DNA from: a virus
Strand: one strand, 5' to 3'
Length of the DNA stretch: 64,000 nucleotides
IMG/VR virus record: IMGVR_UViG_3300032053_000049
Location: 1-64,000 of that record
Part shown: in pieces, positions 28,080 through 36,105 of the stretch
How the letters are laid out: each line of letters starts with the position of its first letter
How positions within the stretch are numbered: position 1 is the stretch's first letter
Made by a program: the position numbers and the translations under genes
Notes under the pieces: generated by a model
Seen by the model: the letters and a program-made list of their open reading frames with translations, nothing else
What the model was told of the DNA's origin: nothing
The model's database searches: none

Positions 28080-28358
28080 TTATGGTTTATATTTTCGGTT
28101 ACTCAAACCTTGAGAATCTACAAAATTTAATGCTTTAGCTTTAAATTCGGTAAGAAGAAAAGCCATCTTGGTTTTAAATCCAGAAGGCGTCCATTCGGAT
28201 GATTGATAACTCGAATTACCAGCTTTTGATAAGGATGAATGCTTGCCAGAGGTTTCAATATCTTTAGCATCAAAAGCTCCACCAACGCGTTGAGTTTTAT
28301 AACGACCTTCCAATGTTGTTTCTAATGAATCTCTTTCAATTGATGTTTGTGCGGGCAT
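28080..28358 (-). CDS. hypothetical protein, 92 aa
   Basis: Small Ser/Lys-rich protein starting MPAQTSIERDSLETTLEGRYKT, with a C-terminal helix (FLLTEFKAKALNFVD). No known domain. It is set between two endonuclease genes and preceded by a perfect inverted repeat and the TATTTATA octamer, so it is probably a real late gene, perhaps a small virion protein. Confidence 0.65.
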   Translation of the reverse strand: MPAQTSIERDSLETTLEGRYKTQRVGGAFDAKDIETSGKHSSLSKAGNSSYQSSEWTPSGFKTKMAFLLTEFKAKALNFVDSQGLSNRKYKP

Positions 28359-28370
28359 ATGTTTATCTTT

Positions 28371-28388
28371 CTATTTATCTATAAATAG
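28371..28388 (-). promoter_or_regulatory. inverted repeat with TATTTATA octamer upstream of the 92-aa gene
   Basis: CTATTTAT and ATAAATAG are complementary, separated by two bases. The element includes TATAAATA at 28380-28387 on the plus strand, so it reads as the octamer in the coding direction, 21 bases before the ATG. It may be an operator-like or promoter-like palindrome. Confidence 0.35.
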
Positions 28389-28390
28389 TA

Positions 28391-29533
28391 TCAAAAACTA
28401 ATAATCTTTGGAATATTTACTTTCCCATCTTTATATTCTTTCCAATTGGATTCCCAAATGTATTTTATATCATAACCAACATTTTTTAATTTCAAAAATT
28501 TTTCTACAGTTTCATTATATAATTTTCCAAAGGTCTTTTTACAACGTTTATTCAAATCATCTTTATTATATTTCCAAGGATTTCCGTGCCAATAATCTCC
28601 AAGAAATTCATATATTGTATTTGTTTTTGGATCTAAACCATCAACCTTTTTTTGAGATATACAAATTTGTCTATTGACATTATCAATTCCAATATAATCT
28701 AAAAATTCCATTTCTGGTTTAGAAATTCTATAACAAGAACATTTAGGACAACCAAACCCATACCAATGGCTACTAGGTTTTTGTGAAAATTCTCCGTGAG
28801 TTGGACAAAGTATAATAACATTAGTATTACTGTTTATATATACAACTCTACTATAATCATACTTTCTACCATGTATTAATCTTGATTTTTTAATAAAAAT
28901 TTCATAATCAAAATTATAACGGCCATAACATATTGAACACCCTTGTCCATTTAAATGTGCATTTGGTTGTTGAAAAAATGGCCCGTGATTTGGACATATT
29001 ATTTCAATTTTTTTATTGCTTTTCTCATAAATCACTTTACTATAATCATACTTTCTACCATGTATTAATCTTGATTTTTTTATGAAATCATTTGTATTAC
29101 TTTGAATATTATTTTTTATATAATTGTTAGTTCTTAATCTAGCACAAACCGGACATCCCGCACCATTTAAATGATTATTTGGTGTTTGAGGAAACATCCC
29201 ATGTAATTTACAAATTATTTTCACATTATTTTTATTACCCAAATAATTAACTAAAGAATAATCGTATTTATTTCCATGAATTTTAATTGATTTTTCTATA
29301 AACTCCTTTTTGGTAGATAGTTGTTTTTTTATTTTTTCAATTTTCCCACAATTTGGACAGTTATGGAAACGCAAATGACTATTTGGTAATTGTAAAAATG
29401 TTCCGTGTATGGGACATATTATAATTATATATTTATTACTTTTTTCATAAATAACACCGGAATAATCATACTTATCACTATGTATTTTCTTAGCTTTTTC
29501 TATAAATTGTTCAGTTGTTAATTTTCTTGGCAT
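28391..29533 (-). CDS. DUF723-repeat homing endonuclease, 380 aa
   Basis: Mobile endonuclease with four DUF723-like zinc repeats, each of the form HxxKYDYSxVxY...CPxHGxFxQxPxxHL...GCxxC (for example CPIHGTFLQLPNSHL and CPNHGPFFQQPNAHL). These probably bind DNA. The C-terminal Vsr-like nuclease has KTNTIYEFLGDYWHGNP (about 304-320) and ends with LKNVGYDIKYIWESNWKEY. It is a close paralogue of the gene at 59306-60253, which has three repeats. It lies between the 92-residue gene and the FG-GAP virion gene. Confidence 0.85.
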   Translation of the reverse strand: MPRKLTTEQFIEKAKKIHSDKYDYSGVIYEKSNKYIIIICPIHGTFLQLPNSHLRFHNCPNCGKIEKIKKQLSTKKEFIEKSIKIHGNKYDYSLVNYLGNKNNVKIICKLHGMFPQTPNNHLNGAGCPVCARLRTNNYIKNNIQSNTNDFIKKSRLIHGRKYDYSKVIYEKSNKKIEIICPNHGPFFQQPNAHLNGQGCSICYGRYNFDYEIFIKKSRLIHGRKYDYSRVVYINSNTNVIILCPTHGEFSQKPSSHWYGFGCPKCSCYRISKPEMEFLDYIGIDNVNRQICISQKKVDGLDPKTNTIYEFLGDYWHGNPWKYNKDDLNKRCKKTFGKLYNETVEKFLKLKNVGYDIKYIWESNWKEYKDGKVNIPKIISF

Positions 29534-29654
29534 AATATCTTTCTAAATTTTTCTTTCTAATTTTCTTAGCATTTTTCCAGTAATACCGCATATATTTGTC
29601 TTTATTGGCCTGTTGTTTTTCTTCGTTGGTGATATATTTTTTCTTTCTTCCCAT
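29511..29654 (-). CDS. small basic protein, 47 aa
   Basis: Short ORF starting MGRKKKYITNEEKQQANKDK and continuing YMRYYWKNAKKIRKKN. Its style matches small Lys/Tyr-rich helical proteins often found next to phage HNH and homing genes. It overlaps the start of the DUF723-repeat endonuclease by 23 bases. It may be an accessory DNA-binding protein or a remnant of a DNA-binding domain. Without it the 178-base gap before the FG-GAP gene would be empty. Confidence 0.5.
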   Translation of the reverse strand: MGRKKKYITNEEKQQANKDKYMRYYWKNAKKIRKKNLERYYAKKINN

Positions 29655-29711
29655 ATTAATAAATAATATTCAGGTAGGAAAAAAGTGGAAAAATAATAAT
29701 TTTAATTTGAG

Positions 29712-32414
29712 TTAGAAGTCTATTTTTAAAATAATGTTAAGAGGAAATATCCCACTATTCTTGATTGGTGAACCAAGCTTGCCCACAGCGACCAGATCAG
29801 TCCCGGAATAGAGTCCGACGCCAGAAATATATGGTGCAAGATAGCTACCCGTAGGATCTGCTTTAGACAATCTCCCATAATCTAAGAAATTTGTATTAAT
29901 ATTAGGAGCAACTCCCCTCATAGTTCTATCATTTAAAAAATCAAGAATTTGACTTAAAAATTTCTTTCTAGAATTTGGAGTCACATATGTTTCGTAATTC
30001 TTTTGGGTAAGACGATTTATGAAATATTTCCATAGAATATTCATATCATTAATATCTATTTTATTATCTTGATTAAAATCTAAATCGATATACAGATTAT
30101 TATTTATATAAGAATAACTTGAAGTAAATAATGCTCCAGATCCATTCGGCCACTGAGAATTATACATATTATAGACTGACGCTTCTTCGTCAGTGGCAGT
30201 ATTGATAATAGAAGAAGACCAATCTGTGCTAGGACCTAAAGCTTCAGTACTCTTATATTTCATATATTTTAAAAGAACATCACAATCTTGAAAATCAAAT
30301 ATTCCATTATTATTGATATCAAATGAAGATGTAGGTAATAAAATAGCTGTAGGATTTGTACTTACATTAAACTCTCCAACATCTACGGCACACACAATTT
30401 GTTTTTCGTAAATAACTTGTTTAGATTTAAAATTTAAATCATATTCATAATCATTATTATCTGCATTAACGAGTAACAATCCATCAAATGCTGAACCAGA
30501 AGACATAATAACTAATTTACCATTTCTATAAAATACATTACCAACATAAAAATTTTCTCTTAAATTTTTTAAATTATAGATATAAGTTTTTCCAGTCAAA
30601 TCTCCTATTTGATCTAAATTTCCTGTAAAACTACCTGTGTTGGATGCTAAATCCATAATTCTACTTGATCCAGATATTAATAATGGAGCACCGATCATTA
30701 TAAAACTATCAGAAATATCACACGAAAATCCATAATCACGATATGGTTGTAAAATTTTCTTTTTAACTTGATAAATATTAATAATCTGCCAATCTTTATT
30801 AGATGTATCAGGAATAAATGAACCGGTGGCTTGTTGCCATAAAACAAACTGACCATCTACAGAAACTTCTTCAGTCTGACCACAATAATTTGATTGAAAT
30901 AAAGATCCACGAAGATAACATATAGTCGCTAGTTCTGAGTCAATTTTCGGAGAACCTGCTATAGCATAATTATTATATACGCCAACCGAAGTTCCTAGAG
31001 CATTATTATCTAAAATCTTTTCGTTTCCATAACTCTTTCTAGCTAAATAAAATCCCTTTCCAACATCAGGACAACGTTCAAAGAAATAAACAGATCCTTG
31101 TCGAAATACAGATGAACCACTATATTCATAAATATATCTGTCGGTTGGAGCACCAACCATTATGGTATCTTTATATATGCTAACAGATATTCCAAAACTA
31201 TCAGCCGTATTTGTTGAACCAGATATAATTGGAAATGTATTATAAAATGTTAATGGATATATTGTTGTATTGTCTGGTAATAAAGTGTATGAATTTGCCC
31301 AATTATATCCGTTAAATTCGTATACATAAGCTTTAGAACCGGAGGGTCTGGCCGTACCAACTACCATACTAGCACTATAAGATCCTGTAGCTTTATTTAA
31401 ACAGATACTCTTTCCAAAATTATCCCCCGTATTGATTTCTGATGGAGTAACAAGAGTTTGAAATAGCGACCAACTGGCCATAGCTCCTAACGTTTTTCGA
31501 TACATATACACCAAACCTTTGCTACCAGATTCCGATGGAGATCCTATCGATAACCATTCATTATTAATTGAAACGGCATATCCAAATGATTCTACAACAG
31601 AAGTTGATGGAGTTTCAATTGTCATTAAATATGGATCGGTCCCAACTATTCCGGTGACTCTTATTTCATAAGGATATAAAGAAGTAGAATAAATTGTAGG
31701 AATTGTGATCGTTCCACCATCATTGGATGTTATTACTATATTAATAGAAATCCACGGATTTGTTATATCAGTAGTATCTCTTGATTCAAGTAAAACCTGA
31801 GAATATTGTTGATATGGAGGAACATATGCTACCACGTTGATTATTCCACTAGAAGTGGTATAACCAGTAATACTCACAGGAAGTCTATTAGCATATGGAT
31901 CAATATCTAATCGAGATAAATCGTAAATGTCAACTTGACCAGAACCAGTAAAATAAAACGAAGAAGTTTCTGAGTTCTGAACAGAAGCAGTACTTGTAAA
32001 ATAAGGACAACCAACAGCAAGATATGTTCCATTTAAATCAATACTATATCCATATCCATCTTCTGATGATGTATAATAAGCCGACCAATCTATAATAAGA
32101 TTTTTATTAGCCGTTAAAGGACGTGAACCCGTAAGTTCAGTTTGTAAAATGTAATTGGGACCTTGAGGATTGATATTATTCTGTTCGGTAATCAAATATA
32201 TATATTCATATGGACTGAGGTGTCTTGTTAAAAGAGTTTTCTTATCGTGGATATCAGTATTAATATTGTATTTATAAACCTCAATAGAACCTGTTCTCAG
32301 ATAACTGGAAGAAGCATATTCGTAACGTAACGAACTAGGATTTGATACTGCTGCCCAATTGCCGTCACAGGCTACAGAATATCCATAGTAATCGTTTGTA
32401 ATGGTTGTAATCAT
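29712..32414 (-). CDS. virion protein with FG-GAP propeller and dockerin-like repeats, 900 aa
   Basis: Large surface protein. It contains repeated FG-GAP-like blades (DGYGYSIDLNGTYLAVGCP, ESFGYAVSINNEWLSIGSP, DSFGISVSIYKDTIMVGAP, NALGTSVGVYNNYAIAGSP), so a beta-propeller is expected over most of the first 600 residues. Two calcium-binding dockerin type I-like repeats follow: DINNNGIFDFQDCDVLLKYM (about 696-720) and DFNQDNKIDINDMNILWKYF (about 774-800). The C-terminus, with ISGVGLYSGTDLVAVGKL and ILKIDF, matches the end of the 382-residue protein at 39606. It is probably a tail- or baseplate-attached adhesin. Confidence 0.8.
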   Translation of the reverse strand: MITTITNDYYGYSVACDGNWAAVSNPSSLRYEYASSSYLRTGSIEVYKYNINTDIHDKKTLLTRHLSPYEYIYLITEQNNINPQGPNYILQTELTGSRPLTANKNLIIDWSAYYTSSEDGYGYSIDLNGTYLAVGCPYFTSTASVQNSETSSFYFTGSGQVDIYDLSRLDIDPYANRLPVSITGYTTSSGIINVVAYVPPYQQYSQVLLESRDTTDITNPWISINIVITSNDGGTITIPTIYSTSLYPYEIRVTGIVGTDPYLMTIETPSTSVVESFGYAVSINNEWLSIGSPSESGSKGLVYMYRKTLGAMASWSLFQTLVTPSEINTGDNFGKSICLNKATGSYSASMVVGTARPSGSKAYVYEFNGYNWANSYTLLPDNTTIYPLTFYNTFPIISGSTNTADSFGISVSIYKDTIMVGAPTDRYIYEYSGSSVFRQGSVYFFERCPDVGKGFYLARKSYGNEKILDNNALGTSVGVYNNYAIAGSPKIDSELATICYLRGSLFQSNYCGQTEEVSVDGQFVLWQQATGSFIPDTSNKDWQIINIYQVKKKILQPYRDYGFSCDISDSFIMIGAPLLISGSSRIMDLASNTGSFTGNLDQIGDLTGKTYIYNLKNLRENFYVGNVFYRNGKLVIMSSGSAFDGLLLVNADNNDYEYDLNFKSKQVIYEKQIVCAVDVGEFNVSTNPTAILLPTSSFDINNNGIFDFQDCDVLLKYMKYKSTEALGPSTDWSSSIINTATDEEASVYNMYNSQWPNGSGALFTSSYSYINNNLYIDLDFNQDNKIDINDMNILWKYFINRLTQKNYETYVTPNSRKKFLSQILDFLNDRTMRGVAPNINTNFLDYGRLSKADPTGSYLAPYISGVGLYSGTDLVAVGKLGSPIKNSGIFPLNIILKIDF

Positions 32415-32478
32415 TATATATACATATCAAATTGTTTTGATTTTACTATTACATTGATACTGTATTAACCGTCATACC

Positions 32479-33039
32479 TTATTTTAATGTTATAAAACCA
32501 CTCGGCAATTTAACAATTGGAGTGCCTTGTCTATGTGTTACTTGAGCAAGAGATCCCTCTTTACTCCACCCATCAATTTCATCCATATTATATGCACGCA
32601 AATTAAGTCGTTGAATCGATTTTGTTAATTCTATATCCTGATATCGGCACATTCCAGTAAAAAGATTATCGGCTAATATTTGTTCTACAGCATTTTTTGT
32701 ATAATATTGACACGCACCAAACCAAATCCACCCCAAGCCAGTTTTTCTGAAATCGCCAGCTACATCACAATCTATAGGCATTTCAGGAAGAGTTTTTATC
32801 ACAGAGTCCGGATCAATTTTTACAAGAATATCATAGGATGATTCTTCTATAAATTTACGTAAATATCTTTTAGTCCATTCTACATTATTTTTAATGGAAT
32901 CAGAAACTTTCCACGATATTCCAAAATCAATATCCAAAGGAGTTACAACGCGAAAATTAGGGCAAAATCTTTCGTTCAATGATCTAACCGCATTTAATTC
33001 TCTATTTTGCCAAATATTTGTTATTATTAAAGTATTCAT
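32479..33039 (-). CDS. glycosyltransferase-like protein, 186 aa
   Basis: Resembles a compact GT-A type glycosyltransferase: a short N-terminal nucleotide-binding-like stretch (MNTLIITNIWQNRELNAVRS), then YDILVKIDPDSVI with a D-x-D motif (Asp76, Asp78), and GLGWIWFGACQYYTKNAVEQIL further on. No membrane segment. The fit to a family is moderate. It lies between two tail/fibre genes, five bases after the FN3-type structural gene, so it could modify virion fibres or host surface sugars. It is small for a full enzyme, and activity is uncertain. Confidence 0.6.
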   Translation of the reverse strand: MNTLIITNIWQNRELNAVRSLNERFCPNFRVVTPLDIDFGISWKVSDSIKNNVEWTKRYLRKFIEESSYDILVKIDPDSVIKTLPEMPIDCDVAGDFRKTGLGWIWFGACQYYTKNAVEQILADNLFTGMCRYQDIELTKSIQRLNLRAYNMDEIDGWSKEGSLAQVTHRQGTPIVKLPSGFITLK

Positions 33040-33044
33040 TTTAA

Positions 33045-34439
33045 TTATATACTACTACTTATAAAATTTATTATATATGGATTTACAAATCCATTTACAT
33101 ATATTTTTAATTGATCAATATCTATAGGATCTGGTAAAAACTTAAGTGTAATCCATGCTCTAATAATCGTGCCTAGATTACCATCTACAGTATATGGAAG
33201 ACTTATTGGTATCCAACCATAATCATATAATTGTGTTAGTTCATAATTACTTCCTGATATTCTATCAATACTACTTCCAGTTATTTCAATATTATTTACA
33301 ATGTAATTTGTATCAACATCAGCATAAATTGAATAAATGTGTGGATCGTTTGGAACAGGCAGAGTAGGATAAAATGTTTCATCTATTATCCACCAATTAA
33401 CATATCCATTATACTGTATTGGATTTACAATATATTGATCCTCAATAAGAACAAGAGGATAAAGTATAGAAGATGTAGGAGAAGTAAATGTAATACTTGC
33501 TGTATTACTGAAACTAGAAGTTCCTATAGTATTAACTGCAGCAATTCTATACCAATATGTAGATCCCCCTACACTAGATGTTACTAGTGTATCAATACAA
33601 GTATTTGATTCAGATATTGAGGTCGTATAATCGGTAAATAAAATACCATTTATAGAACGTTGAATACCATAATAATCAAAAGTATCGTATAATGAAGATG
33701 TCCAAATTAATACTGAAGATCCACTATATACTGACAACAAAATAGATCCTGATGGTGGAGTAGGAACAGATGATGAAATAAATGAAAAATAATTATCACA
33801 CGTATTACTGCGTCCCACCTCAAATACATTATAAAACTTTCCTAATTCCTGTTGTTTAGAAAATAAATTTGTTCCAGCAATAAGATTTCCATTACCATCA
33901 TCTGTTATTGTATAATCTGTATCCAATGCTCGATCATTAATTGCAATACTATTAGGTATAATTTTATCTCCGTATATCATGTGCGGCACATCAAAAAGTC
34001 TAAATTCATCACTAATTTTTCTTTGTGTTTTACTTAAATTAAAATCAATATTATTAATACCCCACGTTTTAGTCGGATCTTTATAATTATTATAGAACAT
34101 TGTTCTTATTTGAGAATATACTACTCGTTTATATGTTCCATCTTCATTAACCGGATCTGTTTCCGGAAAAAATAATCCTGAATTTTTTAATCCAATTCTA
34201 GTTTCAACCAAATCATCATCTTGTTTCTCTAAAGCAATATTACAATCATAATTAAGTATCGGTAAATCTGTAATTCCTCTAAAATCAATAAATTCAAGAG
34301 CCACTGGCACTTCAGAATCAATATAAGAACCAGTATCATGCAACAACAAATTTTGATTATTTGTTGTGCTCATTTCCCAGTTTTTAGTCGCGTCAAACGG
34401 AGTCAGTTTTATTTGATATCGTTTTATTAATTTTATCAT
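33045..34439 (-). CDS. tail/baseplate structural protein with FN3 domain, 464 aa
   Basis: The N-terminal 230 residues are clearly related to the N-terminus of the gene at 36106-38505. Shared blocks are ATKNWEMS / ATKNWELS, GLKNSGLFFPE / GLKTSGLFFPE, TMFYNN(Y/F)(K/R)DPTK and AGTNLFSKQQ(E)LG / AGTNLFSKEQLLG. A fibronectin type III-like domain follows (TYWYRIAAVNTIGTSSFSN), then a unique beta-rich C-terminal part. The shared N-terminus probably anchors both proteins to the same virion site. The following gene starts five bases after its stop. Confidence 0.78.
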   Translation of the reverse strand: MIKLIKRYQIKLTPFDATKNWEMSTTNNQNLLLHDTGSYIDSEVPVALEFIDFRGITDLPILNYDCNIALEKQDDDLVETRIGLKNSGLFFPETDPVNEDGTYKRVVYSQIRTMFYNNYKDPTKTWGINNIDFNLSKTQRKISDEFRLFDVPHMIYGDKIIPNSIAINDRALDTDYTITDDGNGNLIAGTNLFSKQQELGKFYNVFEVGRSNTCDNYFSFISSSVPTPPSGSILLSVYSGSSVLIWTSSLYDTFDYYGIQRSINGILFTDYTTSISESNTCIDTLVTSSVGGSTYWYRIAAVNTIGTSSFSNTASITFTSPTSSILYPLVLIEDQYIVNPIQYNGYVNWWIIDETFYPTLPVPNDPHIYSIYADVDTNYIVNNIEITGSSIDRISGSNYELTQLYDYGWIPISLPYTVDGNLGTIIRAWITLKFLPDPIDIDQLKIYVNGFVNPYIINFISSSI

Positions 34440-34442
34440 GCT

Positions 34443-35321
34443 TTATGTAATTTGTACAACATATATGTCTCTAACTGCTAATTGTACTCCTAAAGATGAA
34501 GACCAATAAAGATTAAAACTATTCATTGGTCCATAAAGATCTTCACGAAATACATTTGTAATGGTCGTTGTATCTAAAAAATTTCTATTTGGTATAGCAA
34601 TATATCCCACATCCGAAGCATAACTTGACCAAGTTCCCATTATTCCACTTGTATTAGTTTGAAGACTTTGTAATCCTTCTCTGTAAAGTTTTTGCGGTAA
34701 TCCCAGAGTGTGTCCCATACCAGCGACACTAAAATCATTATATATACTAGCAGCGATGGTATACGTATTTCCTCTATAAATATCTATTTGCATAGGAACC
34801 CAAGATTGTCCTGCTATAGATGCTGATATCCAAGAAGATGTATAATGAGTTTCATATCTACACATATAATGTTCAACGATGCCACTTGTACTCCACACCG
34901 AACCCGTAACTATTCTCTGACCCAATATCGACTGTCCAAACCCAACGTTGATATTGGGAGGATCGGTATTTGCATTGGTTTTTGTCTCCATATCAAATGG
35001 TTGTTTTCCTGGTGGGCCGACGTTGGTGCCGGCATTTCCTTTTATTACTGTTCCAACACAATGTTCATTACCAAAATTACCCCACCCGTGATCTTTACCT
35101 GAACAAACTCCCGCAAATAACAGTCCCTTAAATAACGAGCCTGACGGTGAACCTATCAACATAGTTCTAAAGGATATTCTAATTTTATCCCAAGTTCCAT
35201 CTGGAACAACAAAATCTCTTATAAGTTCTCCCTGACTATCCAAAAGAAGACAATTTACCGATGAAGTTACAAATGTTGTAAATTCATTTCGAGCTTGTAA
35301 AGTTGTAGATACTATACTCAT
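34443..35321 (-). CDS. virion structural protein, 292 aa
   Basis: Beta-rich protein of unknown function, probably secreted into virions only by assembly as it has no signal peptide. It includes TWDKIRISFRTMLIGSPSGSLFKGLLFAGVC, echoed weakly in the next upstream gene (NEVWIGLRCRV ... AIGVC), so the two may be distant relatives. Start and stop are tight with neighbours (four-base overlap upstream, three-base gap downstream). A fibre-tip or decoration role is inferred from position among fibre genes. Confidence 0.7.
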   Translation of the reverse strand: MSIVSTTLQARNEFTTFVTSSVNCLLLDSQGELIRDFVVPDGTWDKIRISFRTMLIGSPSGSLFKGLLFAGVCSGKDHGWGNFGNEHCVGTVIKGNAGTNVGPPGKQPFDMETKTNANTDPPNINVGFGQSILGQRIVTGSVWSTSGIVEHYMCRYETHYTSSWISASIAGQSWVPMQIDIYRGNTYTIAASIYNDFSVAGMGHTLGLPQKLYREGLQSLQTNTSGIMGTWSSYASDVGYIAIPNRNFLDTTTITNVFREDLYGPMNSFNLYWSSSLGVQLAVRDIYVVQIT

Positions 35322-36100
35322 ATAAATTTATAAACTATATCATTTATCTCTAACGTTTCAAATCTTGCTTCCCACGAAACAAATGCTGCATCAAAATAAC
35401 CATTTACTGCTCTATTAGCAGTAAGTTCAGATGTCCAACTATCTGTTCGTAATCCAAATACACTAGCTGACGTTACTGCAGCTGACCAAGTTTTACTCTC
35501 CATAAAATCTGCTAATATAGCCGAAGATGATATATCATTAAATGAACCAGAAGAATATAATGTATCCATTTTCCATTTAATCGCACTACTTCCTGTAACA
35601 AATCTAATCATTAAAATATCTCTATATTTTGGATTGTCTGTAAAATTTATTGTTGCTGTTTGAGCAAACGAACCATTATTATTTTTACTTCCCGTAACAT
35701 TTACATATCCGGTACTAGTCGTGATAGCCCTATTAAAACTACTAGAATAATTCACACCAGTCCAAGTACTTAATTGAACATACATACTATGCGATATACT
35801 AACATTACTAAAAGGAATACTTCCTGATTCACCATATACTAACCCCGGATACTTACAAACTCCTATAGCTGGATTATTAGCATCGTACCAACCTTTTTGT
35901 ATATTAAAATTTGAACGATTATATTTATTATTTACTCTACATCTTAAACCTATCCAAACCTCATTCCACGAACCAGAAACTACAATAGCGGGATCAAATT
36001 TACGAACCATAACAGCCGATCCCAAAGACAAAAATTTATTGTTTATGTCTGTTCCAACCGTTCTTGAATCTACAACACTACTTGATGATATATTTTCCAT
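35318..36100 (-). CDS. virion structural protein, 260 aa
   Basis: Beta-rich, Ser/Asn-rich protein without a recognised domain. It starts MENISSSSVVDSRTVG and ends AFVSWEARFETLEINDIVYKFI. It overlaps the next gene by four bases and follows the FN3/LamG-like gene by five, so the genes from 33045 to 38505 form one compact transcription unit. It is likely a small tail or fibre component paired with the 292-residue protein. Confidence 0.7.
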   Translation of the reverse strand: MENISSSSVVDSRTVGTDINNKFLSLGSAVMVRKFDPAIVVSGSWNEVWIGLRCRVNNKYNRSNFNIQKGWYDANNPAIGVCKYPGLVYGESGSIPFSNVSISHSMYVQLSTWTGVNYSSSFNRAITTSTGYVNVTGSKNNNGSFAQTATINFTDNPKYRDILMIRFVTGSSAIKWKMDTLYSSGSFNDISSSAILADFMESKTWSAAVTSASVFGLRTDSWTSELTANRAVNGYFDAAFVSWEARFETLEINDIVYKFI

Positions 36101-36105
36101 AAACT

